A stretch of DNA of 64,000 nucleotides from Piliocolobus tephrosceles (GCF_002776525.5 NC_045439.1:115041699-115105698), one strand, 5' to 3'; positions 32,690-43,729 are shown, counted from the stretch's first letter. Program-made: numbers and translations. Notes: generated by a model not told the origin, from the sequence alone.

Positions 32690-33716
32690 AGCATTTTCTA
32701 ATTACCCCATTTGCTTTCCACTAACCACTGAGAGACTGAATCAGAAGGACTGGGGACTACTGGGGAAGTTTTTCCACTTTGTTGAATCCTTCTAAATATA
32801 TCTTCTTATTCCTAAGGCATCAATTTCTTCTGTCCTAGAATTATGTTTTCATCATTGGTTATTTATATAATGATAACAGTTATTTGTATTATGTAAGTGT
32901 GTTCACTGGGCCCTGGGAACCCTGTTGATTTAAGTGCCACCATCAGGGGAAGAGACTCAAGCTCTGTCCTGTGAACACAAGCTCAGAGCCAGGCTCATGT
33001 TTGCAGAGAGTAGGGACTGGCATCCAGAAAGCCAAGGAGCACAAACATAACTCAGAGAAGTTTGGGTGAGGGAGGAAAGCTCAGCACAGACAGCTAGCTC
33101 TGTCCCCACCTTGGATCCTGGAGGCTACTGGGCAAAGCCACCCAATAGGATATAACAAAACCACACACCTGTCCATGGAGCCACTGAGCTGTGCTTATGA
33201 ACTAAGCCTCTCTGCTCCAGGCTCAAAGCTGGCACCAGGCCACTGTCCACCCATCAAACTGGCTTTTTAAAAGGATACCAGAGAATCCCAACCCGGACCT
33301 TGTTTTTGAACAGAGTTGTTATTTTGGGTAACAAGAAAAGTAACTGGGACCCCCATCTGGAGGTCTCACAGTGCTACCTCTATTATTTAAGTCAGGATAT
33401 CCTGTTCTTCTAAGCATATGTAAGGGGCTGAGTCTTATGCACACACTAAAGAGTCAGAAGTAGGGAATGCCCCCAAAGGGTTTCTCTCTCTTTGGCATTC
33501 CCACTGGCTTTAGACACAACATCCCCCAAATCTGTTGGATTTTGACTACGACATTTAGAACTATTTTTCTTTCCCAAAGAACAACTTTCTCACCACCCTT
33601 GTTATACATACTATTCCAAAAATAAATGTAACAACAAACAGACAAATACAGGACAGTTCAGGAAACCAGTGAGTTTGAAAAAAATATATATTTTTTCCCT
33701 CTAAAGAATGTGTGTG
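32690..33716. other. Single-copy DNA, about 1 kb
   Basis: No repeat, frame or RNA recognised. Confidence 0.4.
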
Positions 33717-34014
33717 GCCAGGAGCGGTGGCTCACGCCTGTAATCCCAGCACCTTGGGAGGCCGAGGGGGGCGGATTGTCTGAGGTCAGGAGTTTGAGAC
33801 CCAGCCTGGCCATGTGGTGAAACCCTGTCTCTATTAAAAATGCAAAAATTGGCCAACCGTGGTGGCCGGTGCCTGTAGTCCCAGCTACTCGGGAGGCTAA
33901 GGTAGGAAAATTGCTGGAACATGGGAGACAGAGTTTGCAGTGAGCCTAGATCACGCCACTGAACTCCAGCCTGGGCGACAGAGCAAGACTCCATCTCAGA
34001 AAAAAAAAAAAAAA
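33717..34014 (+). mobile_element. Alu, full length
   Basis: 'gccaggagcggtggctcacg' to A19, followed by (gt)n. Confidence 0.91.
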
Positions 34015-34056
34015 AGTGTATGTAGGGGTGTGTGTGTGTGTAGGAGTGTGTGTGTA
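34015..34056 (+). repeat. Interrupted (GT)n microsatellite
   Basis: Two GT blocks broken by 'agg' units directly after the Alu tail. Confidence 0.85.
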
Positions 34057-34194
34057 CTTTGTATTTCTTAAATTGTAAGAAGATCATATTATGCATTCTA
34101 TTTGACAACTTTGTCTTGTCTCTGGTTTTGTAATTCTTTCTTCTTTCATCTCTTGCCTTGTCTTTGCCTACCTTTACTCTTATTTCTCTCTCTC

Positions 34195-34392
34195 TTTTTT
34201 TTTTTTTGAAATAAGATCTCACTTTGTTGCTCAAGCTGGAGTGTGGTAGTGCGATCATAGCTCACAATAGCCTCAACCTTCTGGGCTCAAGAAATCCTCC
34301 TGTCAGTCCCCCAAGTAGCTGGACGATAGGCGTGCATCACTATGCCCAGCTAATTTTTGTATTTTTGTAGAGATGGAGTTTCCTCATATTGC
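34195..34392 (-). mobile_element. AluJ, 5' truncated
   Basis: T12 'gaaataagatctcactttg' to 'gagatggagtttcctcatat'. Ends in the left arm. Confidence 0.8.
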
Positions 34393-34503
34393 CATGTTGC
34401 TCCTGTTTCCATCCTCATTCTTTTTGAAAGAACAAATATACCTTTATGTTCAAAGGGACAGCCTCAAACACACTGCATATGACAAGAAAAAACATTGTTG
34501 AGT

Positions 34504-34745
34504 TGTGAAGAGCACAGATTCTAGAGCCAGCCTGCCTGGGGTAGATTCCCAGTACCATCTCCATGCCAGCCAATGACTTAACCTCTCGCTCTCTGAGATT
34601 CCCTAGCTGCCAAATGGGGGTGCCAATAATAACAGTACCTACATAATAGGGATGCTAAGTAGATTAAATTAGATCATATTTAAAGCAGTTAGAACAATGC
34701 CTGGCACATGGAACATCCTCAATATGTTTTAGCTCTTATTTATTA
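34504..34745 (+). mobile_element. MIR, near full length
   Basis: 'cacagattctagagccagcc', 'caatgacttaacctctcg', 'aataacagtacctacataat' and 'aatgcctggcacatgg' in MIR order. Confidence 0.85.
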
Positions 34746-35310
34746 AGAGCTTCTCTTTCAATAGCTACATGTTTAAAGTACAGCAAGCCTCTTTCTGGCT
34801 ATCTCCTGTTGATGTCATAGCCCTGTCTTCTCATTCTTCACTTCTTCCTCCTGCATCTCTTCCTTCCCTTAAGTATCTATTCTTTTTCCATTTCCTGCAG
34901 CAGTCACTATCAAACTAACAAGGTATGAGCCTCACCCTTACCCAAAGGCCACTGCCATACCCTGGGCCTGCTGCCATTTCAACTAGCCCAGCTCAGGCTC
35001 CCAGTCAAATCACCTCCTCAGCTGGAGAAGCCCTGTCATGGTGGCACATGGCTCAGCAGTCCCAGAAATGACTTACACTAGAGTGTGGGAGACTTACTCC
35101 TAAGCTCCTGAGTAATTGCCAGTCTGGGGACACTACGGGGACTGAAGCACTATTATACCTTGATGGCAGTTTGCGTTTGTTTTTTAGTACTTAACTCTAT
35201 CCTCAAGCCTCGGAACAAAATCACTGGCATTAGGGAAAGGAAGAGAAATATGGTAGGATTGTCAAGGTACAGAGAAGATGCTATATAAATGTTTATTAAG
35301 TTAATGAATG
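34746..35310. other. Single-copy DNA
   Basis: No recognisable feature. Confidence 0.35.
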
Positions 35311-35619
35311 GGTCCAGGCACGGTGGCTCACGCCTACAATCCTAACACTTTGGGGGGTGGAGGTGGGAGGCTCACTTGAGCTCAGGAGCTCTAGACAAGC
35401 CTGGGCAACATAGCAAGACCTTGTCTCTACTAAAAAGTTTAAAAATTAGCCGGGTGTGGTGGCATGTACCTTGTAGTCCCAGTTACTCAGGAGGCTGAGG
35501 GGGAGGATCACTTGAGCCCCAGAGGTCAAGGCTGCAGTGAGCTATGATCACACCACTGCACTACAGACTGGGTGACAGAGTGAGACCCTGTCTCAAAAAA
35601 AAAAAAAAAAAAAAAAAAT
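35311..35619 (+). mobile_element. AluJ
   Basis: 'ggtccaggcacggtggctca' to A24. Small insertions (ggggggtgg). Confidence 0.9.
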
Positions 35620-35660
35620 GCCCTTCATGAAGCAGTAAAAAGTATGTTTTAATAAATCTT

Positions 35661-35962
35661 TATTTTTGTTTTATTTATTTGTTTATTTTTGAGACAGAGT
35701 CTTGCTTTGTTGCCCAGGCTGGAGTGCAGTGGTGCCATCTCAGCTCACGGTAACCTCCGCCTCCCGGATTCACGCAATTCTCTTGCCTCAGCCTCTCAAG
35801 TAGCTGGGATTACAGGCACCCACCACCACACTTGGCTAATTTTTGTATTTTTTTGTAAACATGCGGTTTTACTATGTTGGCCAGGCTGGTCTTGAACTCC
35901 TGACAGGTGATCTGCCTGTCTCAGCCTCCCAAAGTGCTGGGTATAAGCCACTGCACCTGGCC
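35661..35962 (-). mobile_element. Alu, first of two at one target site
   Basis: Reversed tail is (ttat/ttgt)n. Flanked by TSD tgttttaataaatctt at 35645-35660 and 35963-35978. Confidence 0.92.
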
Positions 35963-35978
35963 TGTTTTAATAAATCTT

Positions 35979-36282
35979 TTTTTTTTTTTTTTTTTTTTTT
36001 TGAGACGGAGTCTTGCTCTGTCGCCCGGGCTGGAGTGCAGTGGCCGGATCTCAGCTCACTGCAAGCTCCGCCTCCCGGGTTTACACCATTCTCCTGCCTC
36101 AGCCTCCGGAGTAGCTGGGACTACAGGCGCCCGCCACCTCGCCCGGCTAGTTTTTTGTATTTTTTAGTAGAGACGGGGTTTCACAGTGTTAGCCAGGATG
36201 GTCTCGATCTCCTGACCTCGTGATCCGCCCATCTCGGCCTCCTAAAGTGCTGGGATTACAGGCTTGAGCCACCGCGCCCGGC
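35979..36282 (-). mobile_element. AluY, Old World monkey type, second at the same site
   Basis: Nearly consensus and CpG-rich. Flanked by the same TSD (35963-35978 and 36283-36298). Confidence 0.94.
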
Positions 36283-36421
36283 TGTTTTAATAAATCTTGA
36301 TCCCTGTGTACACATCTTTTAAGTATTCTGTGTGGTGAAATGGGAAATGTAGTACAAAGCACTTGAGCTACTGAATTGTGAGCTGAACTAGCTGCTTTTT
36401 TTCAAAGAACACCACTTAAAT

Positions 36422-36471
36422 TATCTATCTATCCATCCATCCATCCATCCATCCGTCCGTCCGTCCATCTA
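36422..36471 (+). repeat. (ATCC)n microsatellite
   Basis: About twelve tetranucleotide units with tatc, atcc and gtcc variants, adjoining the tail side of a minus-strand Alu monomer, so probably grown from its tail. Confidence 0.9.
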
Positions 36472-36624
36472 TTTTTAGAGACAAGGTCTTGTTCTATTGC
36501 TCAGGCTGGAGTGCAATAGTGCAATCATAGCTCACTGCAGCCTCAACCTCCCAGGATCAAGTGATCCTCCACCTCAGCTTCCTGAGTAGCTGGGGCTACA
36601 GGCACACACGACCATACCCATCTA
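36472..36624 (-). mobile_element. Alu monomer (FLAM-like)
   Basis: 'tttttagagacaaggtcttg' to 'cacgaccatacccatctaat'. It forms the 5' boundary of the env remnant. Confidence 0.78.
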
Positions 36625-37259
36625 ATGACAAGACCAAAATAGCTATCGTAGAAGTTAAAGACTTGAAACAAACTTTCGCAATTAAGACAGAATACCAAGA
36701 TGCAAATGCCTGGTTGAAACAGATCAAATATTCCATCCACACCTTAAACAAAAGCAATTGTTATGCTTGTGCGCATGGCAGGCCAGAGACCCAGATTGTC
36801 CCCTTTCCATTAGGGTGGTCCTCCAGTCGACAGGATGTGGGCTGCAAGGTAGCTTTTTTCCAGGATTCTACAGCCTGGAGTAACAAGTCATGCCAAGCTC
36901 TCTCTGCACTATATCCTGAAGTCTGGTACCTTGTGGGTCAGCCCCCAAGGGCCATCCAGCTTCCGTCTCCCAACATTAAGTTCAATTCCTGTCTCTCATG
37001 ACAGCGAGGAAACTTAGTGTTCCTTTGAGACCTGAAGGGATGCAGTGAGCTTAAAAATTTTCAAAAGCTTACCAATTGGTCAGCCCTTTTTCATCCCTGA
37101 GTGGATGTGTATTGTGGTGGACCTTTACTGGAAAGTCTGCTGAGTAACTAAAGTAGCACTTATGCTTTAGTCCAGTTGGCTATCCCTTTCACCCTGGCAT
37201 TTCATCAGCCAGAAAAAAAAAAAAAAAAAAAAAGACATGGTAAAGCAAAAGAAGTCACT

Positions 37260-37548
37260 TGGCTGGACAAGGGGGCTCGCGCCTATAATCCCAGCACTTT
37301 GGGAGGCTGAGGTGGGCAGATTGCCTGAGGTCGGGAGTTTGAGACTAGCCCGTCCAACATGGAGAAACCCCATCTCTACTAAAAATACAAAATAAGCCAG
37401 GCGCGGTGGCACATGCTTATAATCCCAGCTACTCAGGAGGCTGAGTCAGGAGAATCGCTTGAACCCAAGAGGCGGAGGTTGCAGTGAGCCAAGATTGCAC
37501 CATTGCTCTCCAGCTGGGGCAACAAGAGTGAAACTCTATCTGGAAATG
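37260..37548 (+). mobile_element. Alu in env
   Basis: 'ggctggacaagggggctcgc' to 'aactctatctggaaatgaa'. Its tail grades into the purine tract. A separate A22 run at 37212-37233 precedes it within env DNA. Confidence 0.9.
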
Positions 37549-37656
37549 AAAGAAAGAAAGAAAAGAAAGAAAGGAAGAAGGAAGGGAAGGGAAGGGAGGG
37601 GAGGGGAGGGGAGGGGAAGGGAGGGGAGGGGAAGGGAAGGGAAGGGAAGGGAGAAA
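37542..37656 (+). repeat. Pure purine tract (GAAA/GGAA/GGGGA)n
   Basis: About 110 bases of G and A on one strand grown from an Alu tail, with many GGGG and GGG runs: potential for triplex (H-DNA) or G-quadruplex. Confidence 0.9.
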
Positions 37657-38383
37657 CCTCTCATGGGTCTTTCGGCTCTCACGTCTATTTAGACACAATT
37701 AGAGTCCCACGGGGAATACCAGATCATTTTAAAGCCCAAAATCAAATAGCTGCAGGATTTGAGTCAATATTTTGGTGGGTGACAATTAGTTAAAATGTAG
37801 ATTGGATAAACTACATCTATTACAACCAATAGTGATGTATTAACTACACTAGAGATGCTGTTAAAGGAACAGCTGAGCAATTAGGGGATACTAGCCAGAT
37901 GGCTTGGGAAAATAGGATAGCCTTAGACATGATATTAGCAAAAAGAGGAGGACTTTGCATCACAATTAAAACTTAATGTTTCACCTTCATCCCAAACAAC
38001 ACTGCCCCTGATGGAAGTATAAAGGCATTGCAAGGTCTGACTGCTCTGTCCAGTGAGTTAGCCAACAACTCAGGGGTAAATAACCCCTTTACAAATGGCT
38101 AGAAAAGTGGTTCAGTAAATGGAAAAGAATAATAGCCTCAATTCTTACTTTTCTCACAGCCATAATGGGTGTATCTATTCTTGTTGTGTGCTGTGTCACA
38201 CGTTGCATCCGTGGGTTGGTGCAGAGCGTCATAAAAACGGCACTTACTAAAACCTCTCTTAACTATCCTCCACCTTATCCAGAGAAGCTTCTTCTTTTGA
38301 AAATTCAAGCAGAACAACTAAGCCAACACATGTTAACCCAAGTCTGAAAAGAAAGAGTTGTAAGGAAATGCAAGAGGAGGGTT

Positions 38384-38883
38384 TGTTAGATATGAGTTCT
38401 AAATTTCTTCTCAAAGAATCAATGTCAGTATGTTCAATTCTTTGCCTTCTACTTTTAAACCTAACTTCCTCATAAAGCAACCTTTTTCGATTGCCTGCTA
38501 CACTCTGACCCATTTCAATCACCTGCTCCACCCTGACTCTTTCCAATTACCTGCTACCTGCTCCATCCTGACTCATCCTCCACCCAGAATAACCATTTTT
38601 TCCTGCCAAACCACTCACCCCGTCACTCTCTTTAAATTAGCCAATCGGAATTAGTTTAGTCTGTGCAGTCTAACCCTAGCCAATAGGGGAAGGACACAGC
38701 AGTGGGGGCCATGTGCGTCAGGGATAAAAACCCCTTTCCCTCCCTTGTCTAGGTGTGTGCTCACCATTGCTCCATCTGTAGGGGTGCACCCTTTTATAGA
38801 AGTACCTTGCCTTGCTGAGAATCAAAAAGAAAATTTTATATTCGAGTGCTGTTTCTTTGGCAGCACTGAAACTGTTTATAACA
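38384..38883 (+). repeat. 3' LTR of the env-bearing ERV
   Basis: Follows a polypurine tract (aagaggaggg, 38372-38381) 25 bp after the env stop. Begins TG (tgttagatatgag), has CCAAT motifs (near 38640 and 38682) and a TATA-like gataaaaa near 38724, and appears to end ...ataaca where an Alu fragment starts. No paired 5' LTR is found upstream. Confidence 0.68.
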
Positions 38884-38952
38884 GCACCATTGCACTCCAG
38901 CCTAAGCAACAAGAGCGAAACTCCATCTCAAAAAGAAGAAGAAGAAAAAAAG
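38884..38952 (+). mobile_element. Alu 3' fragment
   Basis: 'gcaccattgcactccagcct' to a (gaa)n tail; the last 70 bp of an Alu. Confidence 0.8.
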
Positions 38953-38954
38953 AG

Positions 38955-39243
38955 TCCAGGAACAGTGGCTTATGTGTATAATCTCAGCTCTTTGGGAGGC
39001 CAAGGCAGGCAGATCACCTGAAATCAGGAGTTCAACACTAGGTTGGCCAACATGGTGAAACCGGTACCTACTAAAAATACAAAATATTAGTCGGTCGTGG
39101 TGGCGTGTGCTTGTGATACCAGCTACTCAGGATGCTGAGGCAGAAGAATTGCTTGAACCCAGGAGGTAGACGTTGCAGTCAGCCAAGATCACGCCACTGC
39201 ACTGCAGCCTGGGTGACAGAGTGAAACTCTGTATAAAAAAAAA
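38955..39243 (+). mobile_element. Alu, diverged
   Basis: 'gtccaggaacagtggcttat' to A12. Confidence 0.88.
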
Positions 39244-39246
39244 ATT

Positions 39247-39548
39247 GGCTGGGCACGGCTGCTCACGCCTGTTATCCCAGCACTTTGGGAGGCTGAGGCA
39301 GGCGGATCACAAGGTCAGGAGATCGAGACCATCCTGGCTAACATGGTGAAACCCCGTCTCTACTAAAAAAATACAAAAAATTAGCCGGGTGTGGTGGCGG
39401 GTGCCTGTAGTCCTAGCTACTCTGGAGGCTGAGGCAGGAGAATGGAGTGAACCCGGGAGGTGGAGCTTGCAGTGAGCCAAGATAGGGCCACTGCACCTCC
39501 AGCCTGGGTGGCAGAGTGAGACTCCATCTCAAAAAAAAAAAAAAAAAA
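39247..39548 (+). mobile_element. AluY
   Basis: 'ggctgggcacggctgctcac' to A18. Third of three Alus in head-to-tail row. Confidence 0.92.
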
Positions 39549-40137
39549 TCCTAAGTGGATTAATGCAGGACCAGAAAACCAAATACTGCATGTTCTCACT
39601 TATAAGTGGGAGCTAAACATTGGGTACTCAGGGACATAAAAATGGCGACAATTGGCCGGGCGCGGTGGCTCAAGCCTGTAATCCCAGCACTTTGGGAGGC
39701 CGAGTCGGGCGGATCACAAGGTCAGGAGATCGAGACCATCCTGGCTAACATGGTGAAACTCTGTCTCTACTAAAAAATACAAAAAACTAGCCGGGCGAGG
39801 TGGCGTGCGCCTGTAGTCCCAGCTACTTGGGAGGCTGAGGTGAGAAAATGGCGTGAACCCGGAAGGCAGCGGAGCTTGCAGTGAGCTGAGATCCGGCCAC
39901 TGCACTCCAGCCCTGGCGACACAGCGAGACTCCGTCTCAAAAAAAAAAAAATGGCGACAATAGAAAGTGGGGACTACCAGAGGGGGAAGATAGAGGGAAG
40001 GCAAGGGTTGAAAAACTATTAGATGCTATGCTTAGACATGGGTGGTTGGATCATTTGTATCCCAAACCTCAGCATCACGCTATATGCCCAGGTAACAAGC
40101 CTACACATGTACTCCGTGAATCTAAAATAAAGTTGAG
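39549..40137 (+). mobile_element. L1P 3' end, split by AluY
   Basis: Pieces 39549-39653 and 39947-40137 carry 'ttctcacttataagtgggag' and 'aagcctacacatgtactccg', and end 'taaaataaagttga', typical of primate L1 (L1PB/PA) 3' UTRs. Confidence 0.85.
39654..39946 (+). mobile_element. AluY, Old World monkey type, in L1P
   Basis: TSD aaaaatggcgacaat is at 39638-39652 and 39947-39961 and lies in the L1. Confidence 0.94.
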
Positions 40138-40378
40138 GGCCGGGCGTGGTGGCTCATGCCTGTATCCCAACACTTTGGGAGGCTGAGGCAGGCGGATCAC
40201 CTCAGGTCAGGAGTTCGAGACCAGCCTGGCCAACACAGTGAAACCCCATCTCTGCTAAAAATAAAAAATAAAATTAGCTGGGTATGGTGGTGCATGCCTG
40301 TGATCCCACCTACTGGGGAGGCTGAGGCAGGAGAATCACTTGAACCTGGGAGGCAGAGGTTGCAGTGAGCCAAGATAA
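40138..40378 (+). mobile_element. Alu lacking its 3' end, at the L1 terminus
   Basis: Stops at 'gtgagccaagat', about 50 bp short, and runs into (aata)n. 'aaataaagttga' at 40127-40138 and again near 40411-40422 looks like the TSD. Confidence 0.87.
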
Positions 40379-40440
40379 TAAATAAATAAATAAATAAATA
40401 AATAAAAATAAAATAAAGTTGAAAAATAAAATAAAATTCT
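40379..40440 (+). repeat. (AAAT)n microsatellite
   Basis: About eight AATA units then irregular A/T units, replacing the Alu 3' end and tail. Confidence 0.88.
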
Positions 40441-41684
40441 AAGCCCCCAACTGACTGAATGGACTTCCTCTTGGCCAAGGGGACCTCAGAGAAACCTTGG
40501 AAGTGAGTGCTGGCCAAAACAGATGGGAGGTAGTGTCAGAGCCATGTGAACCAGAGCAACTCCATCTTAAATAGGGGCTGGGTAAAATGAGGCTGAAACC
40601 TACTGGGCTGCATTCATAGATGGCTAAGGCATTCTAAGTCACAGGATGAGATACGAGGTCAGCACAAACTACAGATCATAAAGACCTTGCTGATAAAACA
40701 AGTTGCAGTAAAGGAGCCTGCCCAAACCCACCAAAACCAAAATGACCACGAGAGTGACTTCTGATCGTCCTCACTACGACACTCCCACCAGCTCCATGAC
40801 AGTTTACAAATGCCACAGTAACACCAGGAAGTTGCCCTATATGGTCTAAAAAGGGGAGGCATGAATAATCCACCCCTTGTTTAGCGTATCATCAAGAAAT
40901 AACCATTAAAAAGGGCAGCCCTTGGGGCTTCTCTGCCTAGGGAGTAGACATTCTTTTATTCCTTTACTTCCTTATTAAACTTGCTTTCACTTTGCACTGC
41001 AGACTCACTCTGAATTCTTTCTTGTACGAGATCCAAGAACCCTCTCTTGGGATCTGGATCTGGATCCCTGTCCTGTAACAGTAGGGCCTGCCTGGTTATA
41101 ACTGCCCCCTAACCCCTTGCTAATTACCATTAGGCTTTCTCTCCTAAGGGCTAAACAGAAGTTAGCCCTTTCAAAAGACTCAACTCCTGATCTCAATCAA
41201 CCACACGATTGCTGTCCCTTGTTTTTGGGGATTGACACAACACACATTAGACCAGCATTCTTCCTGAAAAGAGACCAGACCATGCAGTGGTTCTGGCCAC
41301 TCTACAGAGGATGCACAGAGAGGGTTTTTCCTGTCCTCTGCTTCACCTATTGAGGTCAGAGGGATGAAAACTCCTCCCTCAAGTTATGCTAACACTGCCC
41401 TTTTTTGTACATGAGGCCCAGTTGCATATGCACATGTTTCTCCTTTTATAAATATTCATGATTCTTCTTGTAGCTTATTGAATATGTATATTTGGCCACC
41501 CTGCTCCGTGTAAATTTCTGTTCCCTCTGTCCCTCCCTTGAAGTGCCTGTTTCTGGCTTCTGCCCAGAGGCTACAGTTCCCAGCCAGTCAAAATGGCCCC
41601 TCTGTAGGCTGAAACGCTTTATAAGAAATAAAGCTCTCCTCTCCAAATATATGAACCTCATCATTCTTCAATTGGCAAGTAGAA
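40441..41684 (+). mobile_element. ERV LTR interrupted by another LTR
   Basis: Outer pieces 40441-40533 and 41081-41684. It reads through as '...gatgggaggtag' + 'ggcctgcctgg' when the inner LTR is removed. A TATA-like tttataaata near 41444 and a poly(A) signal aataaa near 41627 give LTR structure. Family not assigned. Confidence 0.68.
40534..41080 (+). mobile_element. Solo ERV1-type LTR nested in an LTR
   Basis: 547 bp with TG...CA ends (tgtcagagcc to cctgtaaca) and 4-bp TSD gtag (40530-40533 and 41081-41084). A second copy of this family is at 46041-46480. Confidence 0.82.
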
Positions 41685-42189
41685 AGCTAAATCAAACCTG
41701 GAGACAGACCAGTGTGAAGTTTGCAATTGTTCAAGCTGAGTTGAAAGGATCTGAACTAGGAAATGAGAGAACAAATGAATGGGAGAGACACTGGGGAGGT
41801 GGAATGGATTGAATTAAAGATGGAAAGTGGAAAAGAAGAGGGAGCTGAGTTTCAGGTTTAGAGTCTTGTTTGAGAAAGGTCTGGAGAAAGAACCAGTTGG
41901 ATATATGATAATAAGTTTGAAGAACCAGCAGAACACAAACTTCTACTGCCCAACCATTTATGCTAGGAGGCCCTGAACAGGTCCTAGATATAATCAAAAT
42001 GAGTGCTGTGCTGCCTTGACTATGTGCTAGAAATGCAAATTTGTATCTTAGTTCTTTAATTTGTAGGATAAGAAAGGCAATAGTCACCTAGCTCCTAGAA
42101 ATTTGAATGCCATGTAGAGATTGAGGGACTCTTGAGATCTTGACAGGAAGCCCCTGAGATTTCTAGTGGGTTGTGAATCCTTTTTGGAT
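41685..42189. other. Unassigned DNA
   Basis: No repeat or gene recognised with confidence. Confidence 0.35.
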
Positions 42190-43032
42190 TTTGCCAGTGT
42201 GTTGGCCTCTAAAGATTCACTGAAAAATCACTGACATGAGGCAGACTGATTAATAGGAGAAAAAGTATGTACATGTAATCAATGTGTATACATGGAAGCT
42301 TTCAGAATGCAGACACTACCCCCTTGATGAGGAGTTTATATACCATCTTAAGGTTACAAAAAGAAAGGGGGATTGGGTCGGGCACAGTGGCTCACACCTG
42401 TAATCCCAACACTTTGGAAGGCCAAGGCGGGTGGATCACCTGAGGTCAGGAGTTTGAGACAAGCCTGCTCAACATGGTGAAACCCCGTCTCTACTAAAAA
42501 TAAAAAATTCGCCAGGTGTGGTGGCATGAGCCTGTAGTCCCAGCTACGCAGGAGGTTGAGGCAGGAGGAGAATCGCTTGAACCTGGGAGATGGAGGTTTC
42601 AGTGAGCTGATATCATGCCACTGCACTCCAGCCCGGGCGACAGAGTGAGACTCTGTCTCAAAAAAAAAAAAAAAAAAAAAGGAATGGGGCTTGGATCCTG
42701 GCCAAACAGGTTATGAGATGGGGAGTGCATTCTATTGAGGGGATTAATACGGAGAATCAATGGATCTGGAAATAGGGATTTACTTGTAAATAGTTCTCTT
42801 TGACAGTAAAAGGGTCTGTTCAGGTATGGTTAAATTCTTGGTCTTACAGGGAGAGGAAGTAAAAACAATTGTTCTCTTTGGTGCATCTGGATCTTAGGCA
42901 GATAAAGAAACTTCAGCTTCCTTGGGAGAGATGGTAGGGAGGGGCAAGGAGGTCAGAGACACCTTGAGGCTTCTTCAGTTCAGCATGTCACAATGCCATG
43001 TTTTGGGGTTCTTGGTTTCTAAGCCCCAACAC
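42190..43032 (-). mobile_element. Probable ERV LTR, split by an Alu
   Basis: Pieces 42190-42376 and 42683-43032. On the minus strand it starts at 43032 with 'tgttggggcttagaaaccaa'. 'aggcagactgattaatagga' and 'gatttacttgtaaatagttc' recall a common primate LTR, unnamed here. Confidence 0.55.
42377..42682 (+). mobile_element. Alu, full length
   Basis: 'ggtcgggcacagtggctcac' to A22. Carries 'aggcaggaggagaatcg', a 3-bp gain. Confidence 0.92.
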
Positions 43033-43053
43033 CTGTATAGATTGATGCATTAG

Positions 43054-43729
43054 TGTTACAGTAGGTAGCTGGTCAGACATAAGTAGGGCAGGAGAGAGGC
43101 CCCCTCAACCCCCACCAGGTGACCATCAGGTGATGGTCAGGCAGTTGTTAAACTGTCTCTCTAAAATAATTGGTTGCAGCCAGCACCAAGGAAAGGCAGC
43201 CTCCCAACAGACAGAAAAAAACTTAAAACTGGTGATCAGCAGCTTGCTGATAAGATCTCAAGAGCTGGGCAGGTGGGTTCAAGCATGCACACTAAGAGGC
43301 AAAATGGCAGAGTTTAAACACTCTATTGGTAAAGGAAAAATGCCTAAAATGAGCATGTGCACAACTTCAGTAAACACCACTGTGCATGCAGTCCCTCCCA
43401 AGTGCTGGCAGGCCACTGCACATGTGGACAGCCCACCCCACAGGAAGAATCAGGGAGAAGAGACCAGAAGCAACCAGAGGCATGCCAATGTATAAGACCC
43501 CAAGTCAAAAGTCAAACAGGGTACTTAATCTCTCAAGTCACTCACTTGGCCCTCTTTCAAGTATACTTCCTTTCCTTTCTGCTTAACGCTTTTTCATAAA
43601 CTTTCACTTCTGATCTAAAACTTGCCTCAGTCTTTTCCTCTGCCTTATGCCCCTTGGTCGAATTCTTCCTTCCAAGTAGGCAAGGACTGAGGTTGCTGCA
43701 GTTCCCCTAGGGATCCTCTGCCACTAACA
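43054..43729 (+). mobile_element. Solo LTR, LTR8-like (ERV1)
   Basis: 676 bp with TG...CA ends (tgttacagtagg to ccactaaca) and 4-bp TSD ttag (43050-43053 and 43730-43733). 'accatcaggtgatggtcagg' and 'gtcaaacagggtacttaatc' fit my memory of LTR8. A degraded TATA and poly(A) region lies near 43490-43610. Confidence 0.78.

Larger units (their letters stand above)
36625..38347 (+). pseudogene. ERV env remnant (gammaretrovirus type)
   Basis: A decayed envelope gene of an endogenous retrovirus. The surface-subunit part is open from about 36627 to a stop at 36999. Further SU-end sequence lies near 37100-37205, then an Alu plus a purine tract (about 37234-37652) interrupts near the SU/TM junction. 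The transmembrane part resumes at about 37653 with fusion-peptide-adjacent sequence, an immunosuppressive-domain-like segment near 37905-37955, a CX6C cysteine pair (37956 and 37977; the usual following Cys is not Cys), a membrane anchor near 38140-38200 and a cytoplasmic tail ending at the stop at 38345. In-frame stops lie at 36999, 37791, 37830, 37833 and 37974, and there is a frameshift near 38098, so no functional protein can be made. The start and all of gag and pol are missing. Family not assigned. Confidence 0.82.

Noticed and set aside
33701..34258. 185-codon minus-strand frame
   Set aside because: Composed of an antisense Alu, a GT repeat read as His/Thr-rich, and the plus strand of another Alu.
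35663..36298. Segmental duplication of one Alu
   Set aside because: The two Alus differ as subfamilies; only the 16-bp target is repeated exactly, so serial insertion explains it better.
37503..37793. Glu/Gly/Lys-rich protein
   Set aside because: It is the translation of the purine microsatellite running into an env fragment.
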